53,359 nucleotides of DNA from an uncultured Pseudomonadota bacterium (GTDB lineage Bacteria > Pseudomonadota > Gammaproteobacteria > Steroidobacterales > Steroidobacteraceae): positions 1 to 53,359 of the forward strand of contig CAIVRI010000159.1 of assembly GCA_903908265.1 (NCBI GenBank). Direction: 5' to 3'. The stretch's first letter is position 1. Every line of letters starts with the position of its first letter. Shown here one piece after another: positions 1 to 8,488 of the stretch. Under the pieces are notes generated by a model. The model was not told the DNA's origin. It worked only from the letters and a program-made list of their open reading frames with translations, and searched no databases. Position numbers and translations under genes: made by a program.

Positions 1-597
1 CTCATAGGGTTTCACCTCGTGCATGACCGAGGAGGGGAACAGCACTAGGCGACCGGCTTCGAGTTTCAGGTTGCGCATTTGCGACCCGAAGGGCGGGGGG
101 ATCTTGGCGTTACCGGGGTCCATGTGCATCGCGCTGGCGGTAGTGGGACCCAGGAAGCTCAATACGCCACTGTCGGGGCGGTCTGCATCGGAATGTCCGG
201 CGTCGACACAGTAGACGCCGCTCCAAGAGGCGTTGGGGTGATTATGCAGGCTAAAGTAGCCGCCACGGCGCGTGACGTGTACCCATGCGTCATTGAAAAT
301 TTCCAAGCGTTCAATAGTTTCCAGTGAGTAGCCACTCAACTGGCCGATGACGGCGAGGAGCTGGTCCCAGCAGAATCGCTTTAGTTCCTGAATTGCGGGG
401 TTCTGTTGCCGGAAGAGATCAAAATGACTCTCAAAAACCGTCGCGTTGCGTTGTGTCAGCGGTCGCGGGTTGCGTAGGCCAGCGGCTTCCTGCTCCAAGG
501 CAAACTGCTTGAGCGCGCCATTCAGCGCTATTGGCGATTCATATTGGCTGAAACCGAAGGGTACAGCGAACATCGGGATGATTTCGAGCTTGGCCAC
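1..597 (-). CDS. 2OG-Fe(II) oxygenase, TIGR02466-like (3' end outside window)
   Basis: The reading frame is open from a GTG at 597 to the window edge, giving the first 199 residues. A GGAG lies 6 bases before the GTG. The sequence runs through a central block HNHPNASWSGVY and a later block VMHEVKPY. These resemble the two iron-ligand regions of the small 2OG-Fe(II) dioxygenases known as TIGR02466. Proteins of this family often occur near TonB-dependent receptors and sulfotransferases in proteobacteria, which fits the neighbours here. It is divergent from the beta-hydroxylase gene at 648, with about 50 bases between the two starts. The substrate is unknown. The C-terminal part that would bind 2-oxoglutarate is not in the window, so completeness cannot be judged. 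Confidence 0.75.
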   Translation of the reverse strand, partial: MAKLEIIPMFAVPFGFSQYESPIALNGALKQFALEQEAAGLRNPRPLTQRNATVFESHFDLFRQQNPAIQELKRFCWDQLLAVIGQLSGYSLETIERLEIFNDAWVHVTRRGGYFSLHNHPNASWSGVYCVDAGHSDADRPDSGVLSFLGPTTASAMHMDPGNAKIPPPFGSQMRNLKLEAGRLVLFPSSVMHEVKPYE

Positions 598-647
598 AGG
601 TCACTCCAGAGCAGCACGGTCGTCTGATTCTAGCCGCCTTGGCGACG

Positions 648-1985
648 ATGTCGCATACTCTCAGCCCTATGAGTACGGATACTGGTCTGCCGCAAGCGTC
701 GCTCGAGGCTCAGGTCGTCGGCCTGATCGGTGAGTGCGAGCGCTTGGTCGCCGCGCGGCGCGATGCGCAGGCGCGCGAGTTGCTGCAGCGTGCGGAAGCG
801 CTACTGCCGGGGCATCCACTGGTCCTACATGAAAAGGCGCGGCGGCTCTTGGTCGCGGGTCAAGCGGCGGTGGCGGCGCCTTTGCTGGAGCGGGCGACTG
901 CTGCTGCGCCAAAACATCTGCCGTTTTGGCTGACCTTGGCAACGGCCTATCGGTTGCAGCACCGTTATCAGGACGAATCGGTGACGCTGGATCGCGTGCT
1001 GGCCTTAGACCCCTTGCATGTGGGTGGGCTGCTGTTGAAAGGCGCCGTCCTCGACCAGTTGGGCTTGCCGCGCACCGCGGCCCGCGTCTATGGCAATGGG
1101 TTACAGGCTCGTCGACCGGATGCCCCCTTGCCGGCGGCGTTAGAGCCGCTGGTACGTCAGGCCGAGCGCCGCGTGGCGGAGTCGACCGATGCGATGGCGT
1201 GTCATTTTGAGCGTCATCTGGCCGGTCTGCGCGAAGGTCGGGGTGATCGGGAGATGCGCCGGTTCGAGCGGGCTCTCGATCTGATGCTGGGGCGCCAGAA
1301 ATTGCATAGCCCGGCGCCTACGCTGATGCTATTTCCGTGGCTCCAGGCTTACGAATTCTTCGATCGCGACCGGTTTCCCTGGCTGGCACAACTGGAGGCG
1401 GCGACGCAGGACGTGCAGCGCGAGTTCTTGTCTGTCCTGCATGACGAAGCGGAGATGGTCCCGTATATCCATTACGGGGAAGGTCAACCGCTCGGCCAGT
1501 GGGCGGAACTCAACCATTCGCGGCGCTGGAAAGCGTACTTTTTCTGGCAGGTCGGCCAGTTCTACCCCGAACATGCAGCGCGGTGTCCGCGCACCGTTGC
1601 CGCGCTGCGCGGTTGTCCGCAGGTCGACATTCCGAATTTCGGCCCGACGGCTTTCTATTCGATTCTGGACGCGAACACGCATATTCCGGTGCATACCGGC
1701 GCGGCCAATACGCGGCTGACGGTGCATCTGCCGCTCGTGATCCCGCCGGGCTGTGGCTTTCGGGTGGGTGGTGAGACCCGCGAGTGGAAGGTGGGCGAGG
1801 CGTGGGTATTCGATGACACGATCGAACATGAGGCTTGGAATCGTTCTGCCGAGTCGCGGGCGATCCTTTTGTTCGACGTCTGGAATCCAGAACTGTCTGC
1901 ACTGGAGCGCGATTTGGTCCGGTCAACGAAGACGATGCTGCTCGAATACTACGCAGCCGAACAACCTCCCGATCACTCTCTTTAA
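648..1985 (+). CDS. TPR-containing aspartyl/asparaginyl beta-hydroxylase
   Basis: This 445-residue protein has helical TPR-like repeats in its first 200 residues and a 2OG-Fe(II) hydroxylase domain at the C-terminus. The likely iron ligands are His349 (PVHTG) and His394 (EHEAWN), and Arg404 would bind 2-oxoglutarate. The spacings of 45 and 10 residues match the His-His-Arg layout I recall for mammalian aspartate/asparagine beta-hydroxylase. The family hydroxylates Asp or Asn side chains in proteins; the target here is unknown. No signal peptide is visible. The start is uncertain: ATG 648 and ATG 669 both lack a clear Shine-Dalgarno sequence, and an in-frame TTG lies at 639. The secreted protein at 1995 follows after 9 bases and is probably cotranscribed. 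Confidence 0.85.
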   Translation: MSHTLSPMSTDTGLPQASLEAQVVGLIGECERLVAARRDAQARELLQRAEALLPGHPLVLHEKARRLLVAGQAAVAAPLLERATAAAPKHLPFWLTLATAYRLQHRYQDESVTLDRVLALDPLHVGGLLLKGAVLDQLGLPRTAARVYGNGLQARRPDAPLPAALEPLVRQAERRVAESTDAMACHFERHLAGLREGRGDREMRRFERALDLMLGRQKLHSPAPTLMLFPWLQAYEFFDRDRFPWLAQLEAATQDVQREFLSVLHDEAEMVPYIHYGEGQPLGQWAELNHSRRWKAYFFWQVGQFYPEHAARCPRTVAALRGCPQVDIPNFGPTAFYSILDANTHIPVHTGAANTRLTVHLPLVIPPGCGFRVGGETREWKVGEAWVFDDTIEHEAWNRSAESRAILLFDVWNPELSALERDLVRSTKTMLLEYYAAEQPPDHSL

Positions 1986-1994
1986 GGGCATCCT

Positions 1995-2498
1995 ATGCGC
2001 GTCACTCTCGTCTTGCTGCTGGTTGTTTCAGCCGTGGTCAGTGCGCATTCCGCACAGGCGGATGATTGGTCTCATCGGGTCGCGGCGTGTCGTGCGATCG
2101 GTGACGACGCCAGTCGATTGGCTTGTTATGACGCGATGCCGATGAGCGAGCCCAGAGATGCGGCCGTCGCCACACCGGTCGCTGAAGTGGCGCCGCTAAG
2201 TGCCGAACAGCGCTTCGGTCTGCCTGCGGAGAAAGTGCTCAAGGTGGAGGCGAAACGCAGCATCGCTCCGGCGGAGATTGCAGTGCTGGCGCTGAAAGTG
2301 ACGAGCCTGAGTCTGGGGCTCGGTGGGCGCGTCGTGGTCGGGCTTGAGAATGGCCAGGTGTGGCAGCAACTCGTTCCCGGCACTGAGTTTGAGTTATTAA
2401 AGCTCGGCGACAAGATCGAGATATCACACGGCTTGCTAGGCTCTTTCTGGCTCACCGCACCCGGTAAGCGAGGCGCTAAGGTCACGCGGTTACGCTGA
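1995..2498 (+). CDS. Secreted protein with a C-RLACYD motif
   Basis: A 167-residue protein with a clear signal peptide (residues 1 to about 22, ending SAQA), so it is probably periplasmic. Right after the signal comes a motif with Cys, then about 10 residues, then RLACYD. This motif recurs at the N-terminus of several proteobacterial periplasmic families, among them VasI/TagO-like proteins. The rest (residues 80-165) looks beta-rich and ends in basic residues, and it does not tell me a function. An AAGGG overlapping the upstream stop codon can serve as its ribosome-binding site, which implies coupling to the hydroxylase gene. It converges on the sulfotransferase at 2499 with no gap. Confidence 0.75.
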   Translation: MRVTLVLLLVVSAVVSAHSAQADDWSHRVAACRAIGDDASRLACYDAMPMSEPRDAAVATPVAEVAPLSAEQRFGLPAEKVLKVEAKRSIAPAEIAVLALKVTSLSLGLGGRVVVGLENGQVWQQLVPGTEFELLKLGDKIEISHGLLGSFWLTAPGKRGAKVTRLR

Positions 2499-4073
2499 TC
2501 AGTCGACCACGATGCCCGCCTGTGCGAGGCGGCGGCGGACCGGCACTAACGCTAATTCGTGATGGCGCCAGAGCGCGAGCGACGAGTCGTAGATTGGTTG
2601 GCGGACCTGCACGGCACTGGCCGTAGTGCTCGCGCCTGGATGGGTTTCGAACTGCAGGCAAGCGGGGTCGAAGTCCAGCGCGCACGCGTCGAGGAGCAGG
2701 CGCGTCGTCGTTTCCTGCGCACCGACCAATTCTTCATAGGCCACAGAATGGATGCGGCCGGGGTAGAGGCGCTGCCAATGCGCCATCAGACGGTGATAGC
2801 CGACGTAGTACTCGGCTAACTCATCGAGGCGATAAGAAAACGGATAGGTGCGCGGGAAAAAGGTCTTATAGATCGCGTGTACGGCCGCTAAGGGGTGGCG
2901 CGTTACATGGATGATGCGGGCGTTCGGAAACGCCTCGAGGATCCAGCCGCAGTAGTAGAAGTTGGTGGGTTGCTTGTCGGTGAAGCGCGCGCGGGCGCCG
3001 CGCCAGGCCCGGGCCCGGTCGAGGTACGCCGCCGCCAGTCGCTTCGGGTCCAATGTCGCGAGGCCGGCGACGTAGCCTAGCCAATCCAGTTTGGCCAAGT
3101 CGCGCTGCTCCGCAACGAGTCCGGTCAGGGCTTCGGACAGCGCCGACAATTCACCGGCAGCGTGGACGGAAGGATGGCTGCCCAAAATGCGCTCGACCAG
3201 TGTGGTGCCGGTGCGGGGCAGGCCGACGATGAAAATAGGGGCGTCTGTTCCAGAGGGGGGTGCGCTGGTGCGGGGCGCTGGAAAACCGGCGATCAGTCCA
3301 TCGATCACGGCGGCATCGAGCGCGGGGTCATAGCGTAAGCGCGCCCGGTGCAGATCGTTGCCGGCGGTCAGATTCTGCCAAGAGGCCGCATGGTCGCCTA
3401 GGTCTTCATAGGCTTTGCCGAGCGCAAAATGCAAAGTGACTTGCTCGTCTGGGTTGGCTTCTGGGCGGCGCAGGGCAGCGGTGAGTTCGCCGATCTCTTC
3501 CGGTCGCGGCGCTTCACGGGTCACGTCGGCGCGACCCTTCAATGCATCCGCCTGTTGCGGTTCGCGCGCGAGGATTGCCGCATAGTCGGCGCGCGCTTGC
3601 TCGAAGCGGCCCAGATAGCGGGAGAGGACGGCACGGCCGAGCAGCAAGCTCGTTGCCGTTGGCGCAAGGATCAACGCTTGTTCATAGGTTTCCAGCGCTT
3701 CGGTGTGCGCCGCCGCGTGGGTGAGGAAGACGCCCACCGCGTCCAGCGCGGCGGGTTCCTGTGCCGCCAGCGCCCGCGCCTCGAGGGCAGTGGCAATGGC
3801 CTCTGTGCGCAGTCCGAGCGCAAGTTCGCACTCGCCGCGCTGCAGAAGCACCGCGATCGAGGGCGGATGCCTGGAGAGATACGTCGCGAGGAGGGCCCGG
3901 CCGCTCGCGGGATCTCCACCCATCAGGTACGCCATGCTGCCGTAGACCCAGCCTTTTTCTAACGCGGGGTAGTGCTGCCGTAAGTCGGCGGCTGCCGCGC
4001 GGGCACCCTCGAGGTCTTGCCGTTGCAGGCAGCCGGCAAAGCGATTTTCGAGATCGGTCGGGGTCGGATCCAT
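2499..4073 (-). CDS. TPR-sulfotransferase (first copy)
   Basis: A 524-residue protein: TPR-like repeats over roughly residues 10-200, then a sulfotransferase domain. The 5'-phosphosulfate loop is IVGLPRTGTTLVERIL (about residue 285). The 3'-phosphate region is DKQPTNFYYCGW followed by IIHVTRHP. The family moves sulfate from PAPS to an acceptor hydroxyl, and TPR-linked members are often compared to tyrosylprotein sulfotransferases. The acceptor is not known here. I chose ATG 4073; an in-frame TTG at 4100 would add 9 residues. A second protein with the same domain order lies at 8485, on the far side of the TonB receptor. Confidence 0.87.
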   Translation of the reverse strand: MDPTPTDLENRFAGCLQRQDLEGARAAAADLRQHYPALEKGWVYGSMAYLMGGDPASGRALLATYLSRHPPSIAVLLQRGECELALGLRTEAIATALEARALAAQEPAALDAVGVFLTHAAAHTEALETYEQALILAPTATSLLLGRAVLSRYLGRFEQARADYAAILAREPQQADALKGRADVTREAPRPEEIGELTAALRRPEANPDEQVTLHFALGKAYEDLGDHAASWQNLTAGNDLHRARLRYDPALDAAVIDGLIAGFPAPRTSAPPSGTDAPIFIVGLPRTGTTLVERILGSHPSVHAAGELSALSEALTGLVAEQRDLAKLDWLGYVAGLATLDPKRLAAAYLDRARAWRGARARFTDKQPTNFYYCGWILEAFPNARIIHVTRHPLAAVHAIYKTFFPRTYPFSYRLDELAEYYVGYHRLMAHWQRLYPGRIHSVAYEELVGAQETTTRLLLDACALDFDPACLQFETHPGASTTASAVQVRQPIYDSSLALWRHHELALVPVRRRLAQAGIVVD

Positions 4074-4557
4074 GGGCGCACGTCCCGCGTCGGAGGCCAA
4101 AGTGGACGATATCTTAATATGCGTCCGGCGGTCCGGAGCGAGGTGTTGTATCTGTTGTTTTATGCCAACAAGAAAGGATCGTTAAGCACCGGGTTCGACC
4201 GTCGGTACTTGCTGCCAGCCTAAGACGAGCCGGTTGTGCCGACTATTCTCCTACCTGACCGCCAAAAAGTCGCGCGAGGTCGTCCAATTGGCGTGGTTCT
4301 GGCCACGGGTACTGGATGTTCGTCGGGGTTCGGTAGGGCGGTATGGGTGTTCCCTAGCCGTTAGGTGTTGCAGTCTGGTAACAGCCGGGCATAGAATCGA
4401 GGCAATCGACGATTCTAGGTTGGGTGCCTGATCGTTGCCGTGTTTTGTCGGTCCGCAACCGGTCCTCAAATTAAACGGGCCTGTCGCAGGGGGTGCTGAG
4501 AAGTGCCCCTGTAAAGACCGATGAATCCGTTCCTTTCATAACGGGAGTCGTTCTATT
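4074..4557. other. Receptor upstream region without a supported gene
   Basis: This 484-base stretch separates the sulfotransferase start from the TonB receptor start. It is less GC-rich than the flanks. Short open frames occur (for example one beginning TTG at 4234), but none has a ribosome-binding site or a recognisable product. It most likely carries the control region of the receptor gene. Confidence 0.5.
4368..4397 (+). promoter_or_regulatory. Candidate sigma70-type promoter for the TonB receptor
   Basis: TTGCAG and TAGAAT lie 18 bases apart, about 160 bases before the receptor start. The -10 matches 5 of 6 consensus bases but the -35 only 3 of 6, so this is a weak guess. A leader of about 150 bases would follow. 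Confidence 0.25.
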
Positions 4558-7500
4558 ATGTCTTATCGCAGCAATACTCGACTGCAGTCGGCCGTGCGTT
4601 TCGCGCTGGCTGGTGGTGCCATTTCCGCAGCGGCTGTAGCGCAGGCGCAGCAAAAAGCGCCGCAGGTGGCGGCCGCCGGTCTCGAGGACATCGTTGTCAC
4701 CGGTTCGCGTATCGCGGTGCCGAACGAAATTTCGATCAGCCCCGTCATCGCCGTGACTGCCGAAGAAATCAAGGCGAGCGGCGCGACCCGCATCGAAGAT
4801 CTCATGAACTCCCTGCCGCAGGTGTTTGCGGGCCAAAACGCGAACGTCTCCAACGGTTCCGACGGCACCGCCACCTTGAACCTGCGTGGCTTGGGCTCCC
4901 AGCGTACGCTCGTCCTCGTCAACGGTCGTCGTCTCGGCCCCGGCGATCCAGGCGGCGGCAGCGCGGCTGATTTGAACCAGATTCCTGCTGAACTGGTCGA
5001 GAAGGTTGACGTCCTCACCGGCGGCGCTTCGTCGGTGTACGGCGCAGACGCGGTTTCCGGCGTCGTCAACTTTCAGTTGAATAGCCATTTTGAAGGCCTC
5101 AAGGTCGAGGCGAACTACGGGATGTACCAGCACCATCAGGACAACGTCCAGGGTGTGGGTACGAACCTGACGGACTGGAATACGAACTACGGCACGACCT
5201 TCCCGTCAGCGCCCGCGAACGTCAACGAGGGTCAGACGAAGAATGCGTCCATCCTATTTGGCTTCAACACCGCCGATGGCAAGGGCAATTTCACCGGCTA
5301 CGTGACGTTCCGTCAGGTCGCCGCGGTGCTGCAATCGCAATATGATTATTCCGCTTGCACGCTCTACTCGGGCTTCACCGGTGGTTCCTCCGACACCGGC
5401 GGTAAGTTCGGTGGTTGCGGGGGTTCTTCCACGTCCTACCCAGGCGGTTTTCGGCAGGTCAATCCGGCGACCGGCGGCTACCGCGACTTTATGGGTTATG
5501 ACCCAGTCACCGGCGCTGAAATTTGGAATAGGAACTATAAGTCGACGATCGACTTCTCGACCGGCGGTCTGCGCCGCATGACCTCGGCCGATGCGTATAA
5601 CTACGGCCCGACGAACTTCTTCCAGCGCCCCGATCAGCGATGGACTGCCGGTGCGTTCTCGCACTACGAGTTCAACGAGCACGCGGATGTGTACAGCGAA
5701 GTACAGTTCATGAACGACCGTTCGGTGTCGCAGATCGCGCCATCGGGTACGTTCAATGCGAACTTCACGCTGTCTTGCCAGAATCCCTACCTGTCGCAAC
5801 CCATGTTGGACAAGTGGTGTGGTGGCACGAGCAATGACCGTCCCTTGGAGTTGTTGGTCGGTCGCCGTAACGTCGAAGGCGGCGGTCGCCAAAGCGACAT
5901 GGAGCACACCTCGTTCCGCGCGGTCATGGGCTCACGCGGCAAGATCAACGATGCGTGGAGCTACGACGCGTATGCGCAGGTCGGCATCACCCAACTGTCC
6001 GAGACGTATTTGAACGATTTGTCGATCACCAAGCTCAACAGAGCCTTGGATGCGGTGACGGTCGCCGCCGATGGCACCATCGTTCCTGTGGGCACGCCGG
6101 GTAGCCAAGTGGTTTGCCGTAGCACGCTCGATCCGCAGAGCCCGACCTACGATCAGTATTGCATCCCGTACAACATCTTCCAGAAGGGCGGTGTGACGAA
6201 GGAGGCGGTGAACTACGTGCAGATTCCGCTCAATCTGCGCGGGGAAGTGGACCAGTACATCGTGAGCGGCAACGTCACGGGTGACTTGACCAAGTATGGC
6301 TTCAAGTTACCGACTGCGGCGGATGGCGCGAAGGTCAACATCGGTGCCGAGTGGCGCCAATTGAAGTCGCAGACCATGCCAGATGAGGCGTATCAGACCG
6401 GTGCTGCGGCCGGTCAGGGTTCGGCCACCAAGCCCGTCGGCGGTGAAATTGCGTCGCGCGAAGCCTTCGCTGAGTTGCGCGTCCCATTGATGGACGACAA
6501 ACCGTTCGCGAAGTCGATGGCCTTTGATACGGGCTACCGTTACTCGGATTACTCGCTCGGCTTCCGCACCAGCACCTATAAGTTTGGTCTGGAGTGGGCA
6601 CCGTCCTCGGACATCCGCTTCCGCGCTAGCTTTGCGCGCGCGGTGCGCGCGCCGAACATTGGTGAGTTATTCAGTGCGGTCACGGTGGGTCTCGATGGCA
6701 CGAGCGATCCTTGCGCTGGCGCAAAACCGCAGTTCACGCCGGAACAGTGTGCGTTGACCGGCGTTACCCCGGATCTGTACGGCTTCATCGACTCCAACTC
6801 GGCGTCGCAGTACAACGGCCAGGGTGGCGGTAATCCGCACTTGCAGCCTGAGACCGCGACGTCCAAGGGGTTCGGCGTGGGTATTACTCCGTCGTTCATC
6901 CCGAACCTACGTGTGCAGATTGACTACTACGACATCAACATCAAGAACGTTATTGGCTCCATCGGCGCCGACAACATTCTGAATCTGTGCGGCAAGGCCG
7001 GTCAGCTCTGTGATCGCATTCACCGCGATACGAACGGCTCGTTGTGGTTGACGCAACAGGGTTATGTGATCGACACCCTGGCGAACACCGGTGGTCTGAA
7101 GGAGACCGGCCTCGACTTCGACGTCGGTTATAGCTTTAACTTGGGCAAGTACGGCAAGTTGCGCGCGAGTTACATCGCGACGGTCCTGAAGGACTTCTTG
7201 GTCTCGCCGGTTGCTGCGTTGCCGGAACTCTCCTACGACTGCGTGGGGTTGTACGGTTCGCACTGCGGTACACCCAATGCGAAGTACCGCTCAACGGCGC
7301 ATCTGACCTGGATGACCCCTTGGAGTGGCCTCGACGTGACGCTCGCGTGGCGCCACTGGGATAAGGTCATGCTGGACCAGCTGTCGAACAACTCTGTGTT
7401 GCGCGCGCAGTGCTCCGACGGTTGCACGGCCGAGCAGAATGCCTCCAACTCGTACCTGCTCAACAATGGGCAGGTGTCGAGCACGGATGCGTATCTCGGC

Positions 7501-7704
7501 AAGCGTGAGTACTTCGATCTGTCGGCATCCATGGACCTGGGTCGGGGATTGTCGATGCGGGTTGGTGCTAACAACTTGTTTGACAAGAGCCCACCGGTGT
7601 TTGGCGGCACGAACTGTGGCAGTGGTTGCAACGGCAACACCATGGCTTCGGTCTACGATGCATTGGGTCGCTACGTGTTCGCGACGATCACGGCCCAGTT
7701 CTAA
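4558..7704 (+). CDS. TonB-dependent outer-membrane receptor
   Basis: A 1048-residue receptor with a signal peptide (about residues 1-30), a TonB box (DIVVTGSRI, residues 43-51), a plug domain (NLRGLGSQRTLVLVNGRR; GGASSVYGADAVSGVVN) and a long beta-barrel ending in phenylalanine. It should take up a large or scarce substrate across the outer membrane using TonB energy; the ligand is not evident. I count sixteen cysteines that fall into eight close pairs, all in the barrel part, which suggests disulfide-locked external loops. It is a single-gene unit with its own strong terminator. Its neighbours are two TPR-sulfotransferases and two 2OG oxygenases rather than a transporter operon. Confidence 0.93.
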   Translation: MSYRSNTRLQSAVRFALAGGAISAAAVAQAQQKAPQVAAAGLEDIVVTGSRIAVPNEISISPVIAVTAEEIKASGATRIEDLMNSLPQVFAGQNANVSNGSDGTATLNLRGLGSQRTLVLVNGRRLGPGDPGGGSAADLNQIPAELVEKVDVLTGGASSVYGADAVSGVVNFQLNSHFEGLKVEANYGMYQHHQDNVQGVGTNLTDWNTNYGTTFPSAPANVNEGQTKNASILFGFNTADGKGNFTGYVTFRQVAAVLQSQYDYSACTLYSGFTGGSSDTGGKFGGCGGSSTSYPGGFRQVNPATGGYRDFMGYDPVTGAEIWNRNYKSTIDFSTGGLRRMTSADAYNYGPTNFFQRPDQRWTAGAFSHYEFNEHADVYSEVQFMNDRSVSQIAPSGTFNANFTLSCQNPYLSQPMLDKWCGGTSNDRPLELLVGRRNVEGGGRQSDMEHTSFRAVMGSRGKINDAWSYDAYAQVGITQLSETYLNDLSITKLNRALDAVTVAADGTIVPVGTPGSQVVCRSTLDPQSPTYDQYCIPYNIFQKGGVTKEAVNYVQIPLNLRGEVDQYIVSGNVTGDLTKYGFKLPTAADGAKVNIGAEWRQLKSQTMPDEAYQTGAAAGQGSATKPVGGEIASREAFAELRVPLMDDKPFAKSMAFDTGYRYSDYSLGFRTSTYKFGLEWAPSSDIRFRASFARAVRAPNIGELFSAVTVGLDGTSDPCAGAKPQFTPEQCALTGVTPDLYGFIDSNSASQYNGQGGGNPHLQPETATSKGFGVGITPSFIPNLRVQIDYYDINIKNVIGSIGADNILNLCGKAGQLCDRIHRDTNGSLWLTQQGYVIDTLANTGGLKETGLDFDVGYSFNLGKYGKLRASYIATVLKDFLVSPVAALPELSYDCVGLYGSHCGTPNAKYRSTAHLTWMTPWSGLDVTLAWRHWDKVMLDQLSNNSVLRAQCSDGCTAEQNASNSYLLNNGQVSSTDAYLGKREYFDLSASMDLGRGLSMRVGANNLFDKSPPVFGGTNCGSGCNGNTMASVYDALGRYVFATITAQF

Positions 7705-7727
7705 GGGCTCGATCTCGATGGAAACGG

Positions 7728-7758
7728 GACGGCGGGCTTCGGCCCGCCGTCTTTTTTT
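7728..7758 (+). terminator. Rho-independent terminator after the TonB receptor
   Basis: A perfect 10-bp stem (GACGGCGGGC / GCCCGCCGTC) with a TTCG loop is followed by seven Ts, 23 bases after the receptor stop. It also separates this gene from the converging DUF192 gene. Confidence 0.95.
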
Positions 7759-7795
7759 ATGGCGCTGTTACGGGTGGACCCTAGGCGCGCATCGG

Positions 7796-8299
7796 TCAGT
7801 GCGCCTTCGCTTGGAGTACGACGCGATCGCCCGTGACGAGGCCTAGGGAGTGCGCGACGCCGCCACCTATTTCCAACACTTGGTTGGCGGGGGCGCCCGA
7901 AGGAATGCCGGTCAATGACAAAGGCGTCGCGTTCTCGGCGATGCGCACGACGTGTCCATCGGTTCTGATATAGAGCAGATCCAGGGGGACATACGTGTTC
8001 TTCATCCAGAAGGTCAGTAGATCCGGCTGCTCAAACACAAACAGCATGCCTTGATCGGCCGCCAAGGACCGGACGTACATCAGACCCTGTTCGCGCCGGG
8101 AGTCCGTGGTTGCGAGCCAGACCTTGAAGGCGCGATCGGGATGCGCTCCTTTGACGAGGACGGTGCCGGTCGGCCAGCGCTCCAGTGGTTCGGGTATAGG
8201 GTCGCTGAGGAGGCGTGTGGCGCCAAGTATCGATACGCAGAAGGCGACGGCAGAAAAGAACACGCGACGGCGGGTTAAAGCGGGATACCACTGGGCCAT
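7796..8299 (-). CDS. DUF192 family exported protein
   Basis: A 167-residue protein of the DUF192 family. Diagnostic blocks are EQGLMYVRSL, GMLFVFEQPD, FWMKNTYVPLDLLYI and the end of the domain with G-V-A-HSLGLVTGD. An N-terminal hydrophobic segment after a TRRR sequence should export or anchor it; a Tat-like signal is possible but not clear. The biochemical role of DUF192 is not established. I chose ATG 8299 because a GGAG lies 8 bases upstream; the frame extends further upstream without a better start. It converges on the TonB receptor, whose terminator lies between them. Confidence 0.88.
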   Translation of the reverse strand: MAQWYPALTRRRVFFSAVAFCVSILGATRLLSDPIPEPLERWPTGTVLVKGAHPDRAFKVWLATTDSRREQGLMYVRSLAADQGMLFVFEQPDLLTFWMKNTYVPLDLLYIRTDGHVVRIAENATPLSLTGIPSGAPANQVLEIGGGVAHSLGLVTGDRVVLQAKAH

Positions 8300-8431
8300 G
8301 CGGGCGACTCCATTGCAGCGAGGGAGCCCACAGTATCGCACTGGCGCAAGTTTCTGACGAACCCACACGCCTGCAGTAGGGCGCTTACGGGCGATGCTAG
8401 ACTAGGGGTCGACCCGCCGGAGAGGCTTTCT

Positions 8432-8488
8432 ATGTGCGTTGCTCGAAAGGGTGATTGTGCCGTCGGCGCGTCCGACCGATTGTCATGA
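8432..8488 (+). CDS. Possible 18-codon leader peptide coupled to sulfotransferase 2
   Basis: A short frame of 18 codons starts at ATG 8432. A GGAGAGG stands 6 bases before the ATG, a better ribosome-binding site than the one of the main gene. Its stop TGA (8486-8488) overlaps the ATG at 8485 of the sulfotransferase as ATGA. The peptide has two cysteines and no obvious function. The arrangement suggests translational coupling. Chance occurrence is possible because the frame is so short. Confidence 0.35.
   Translation: MCVARKGDCAVGASDRLS

Noticed and set aside
4234-4431. Open frame of 65 codons in the receptor leader
   Set aside because: TTG start without ribosome-binding site, and the candidate promoter lies inside it.
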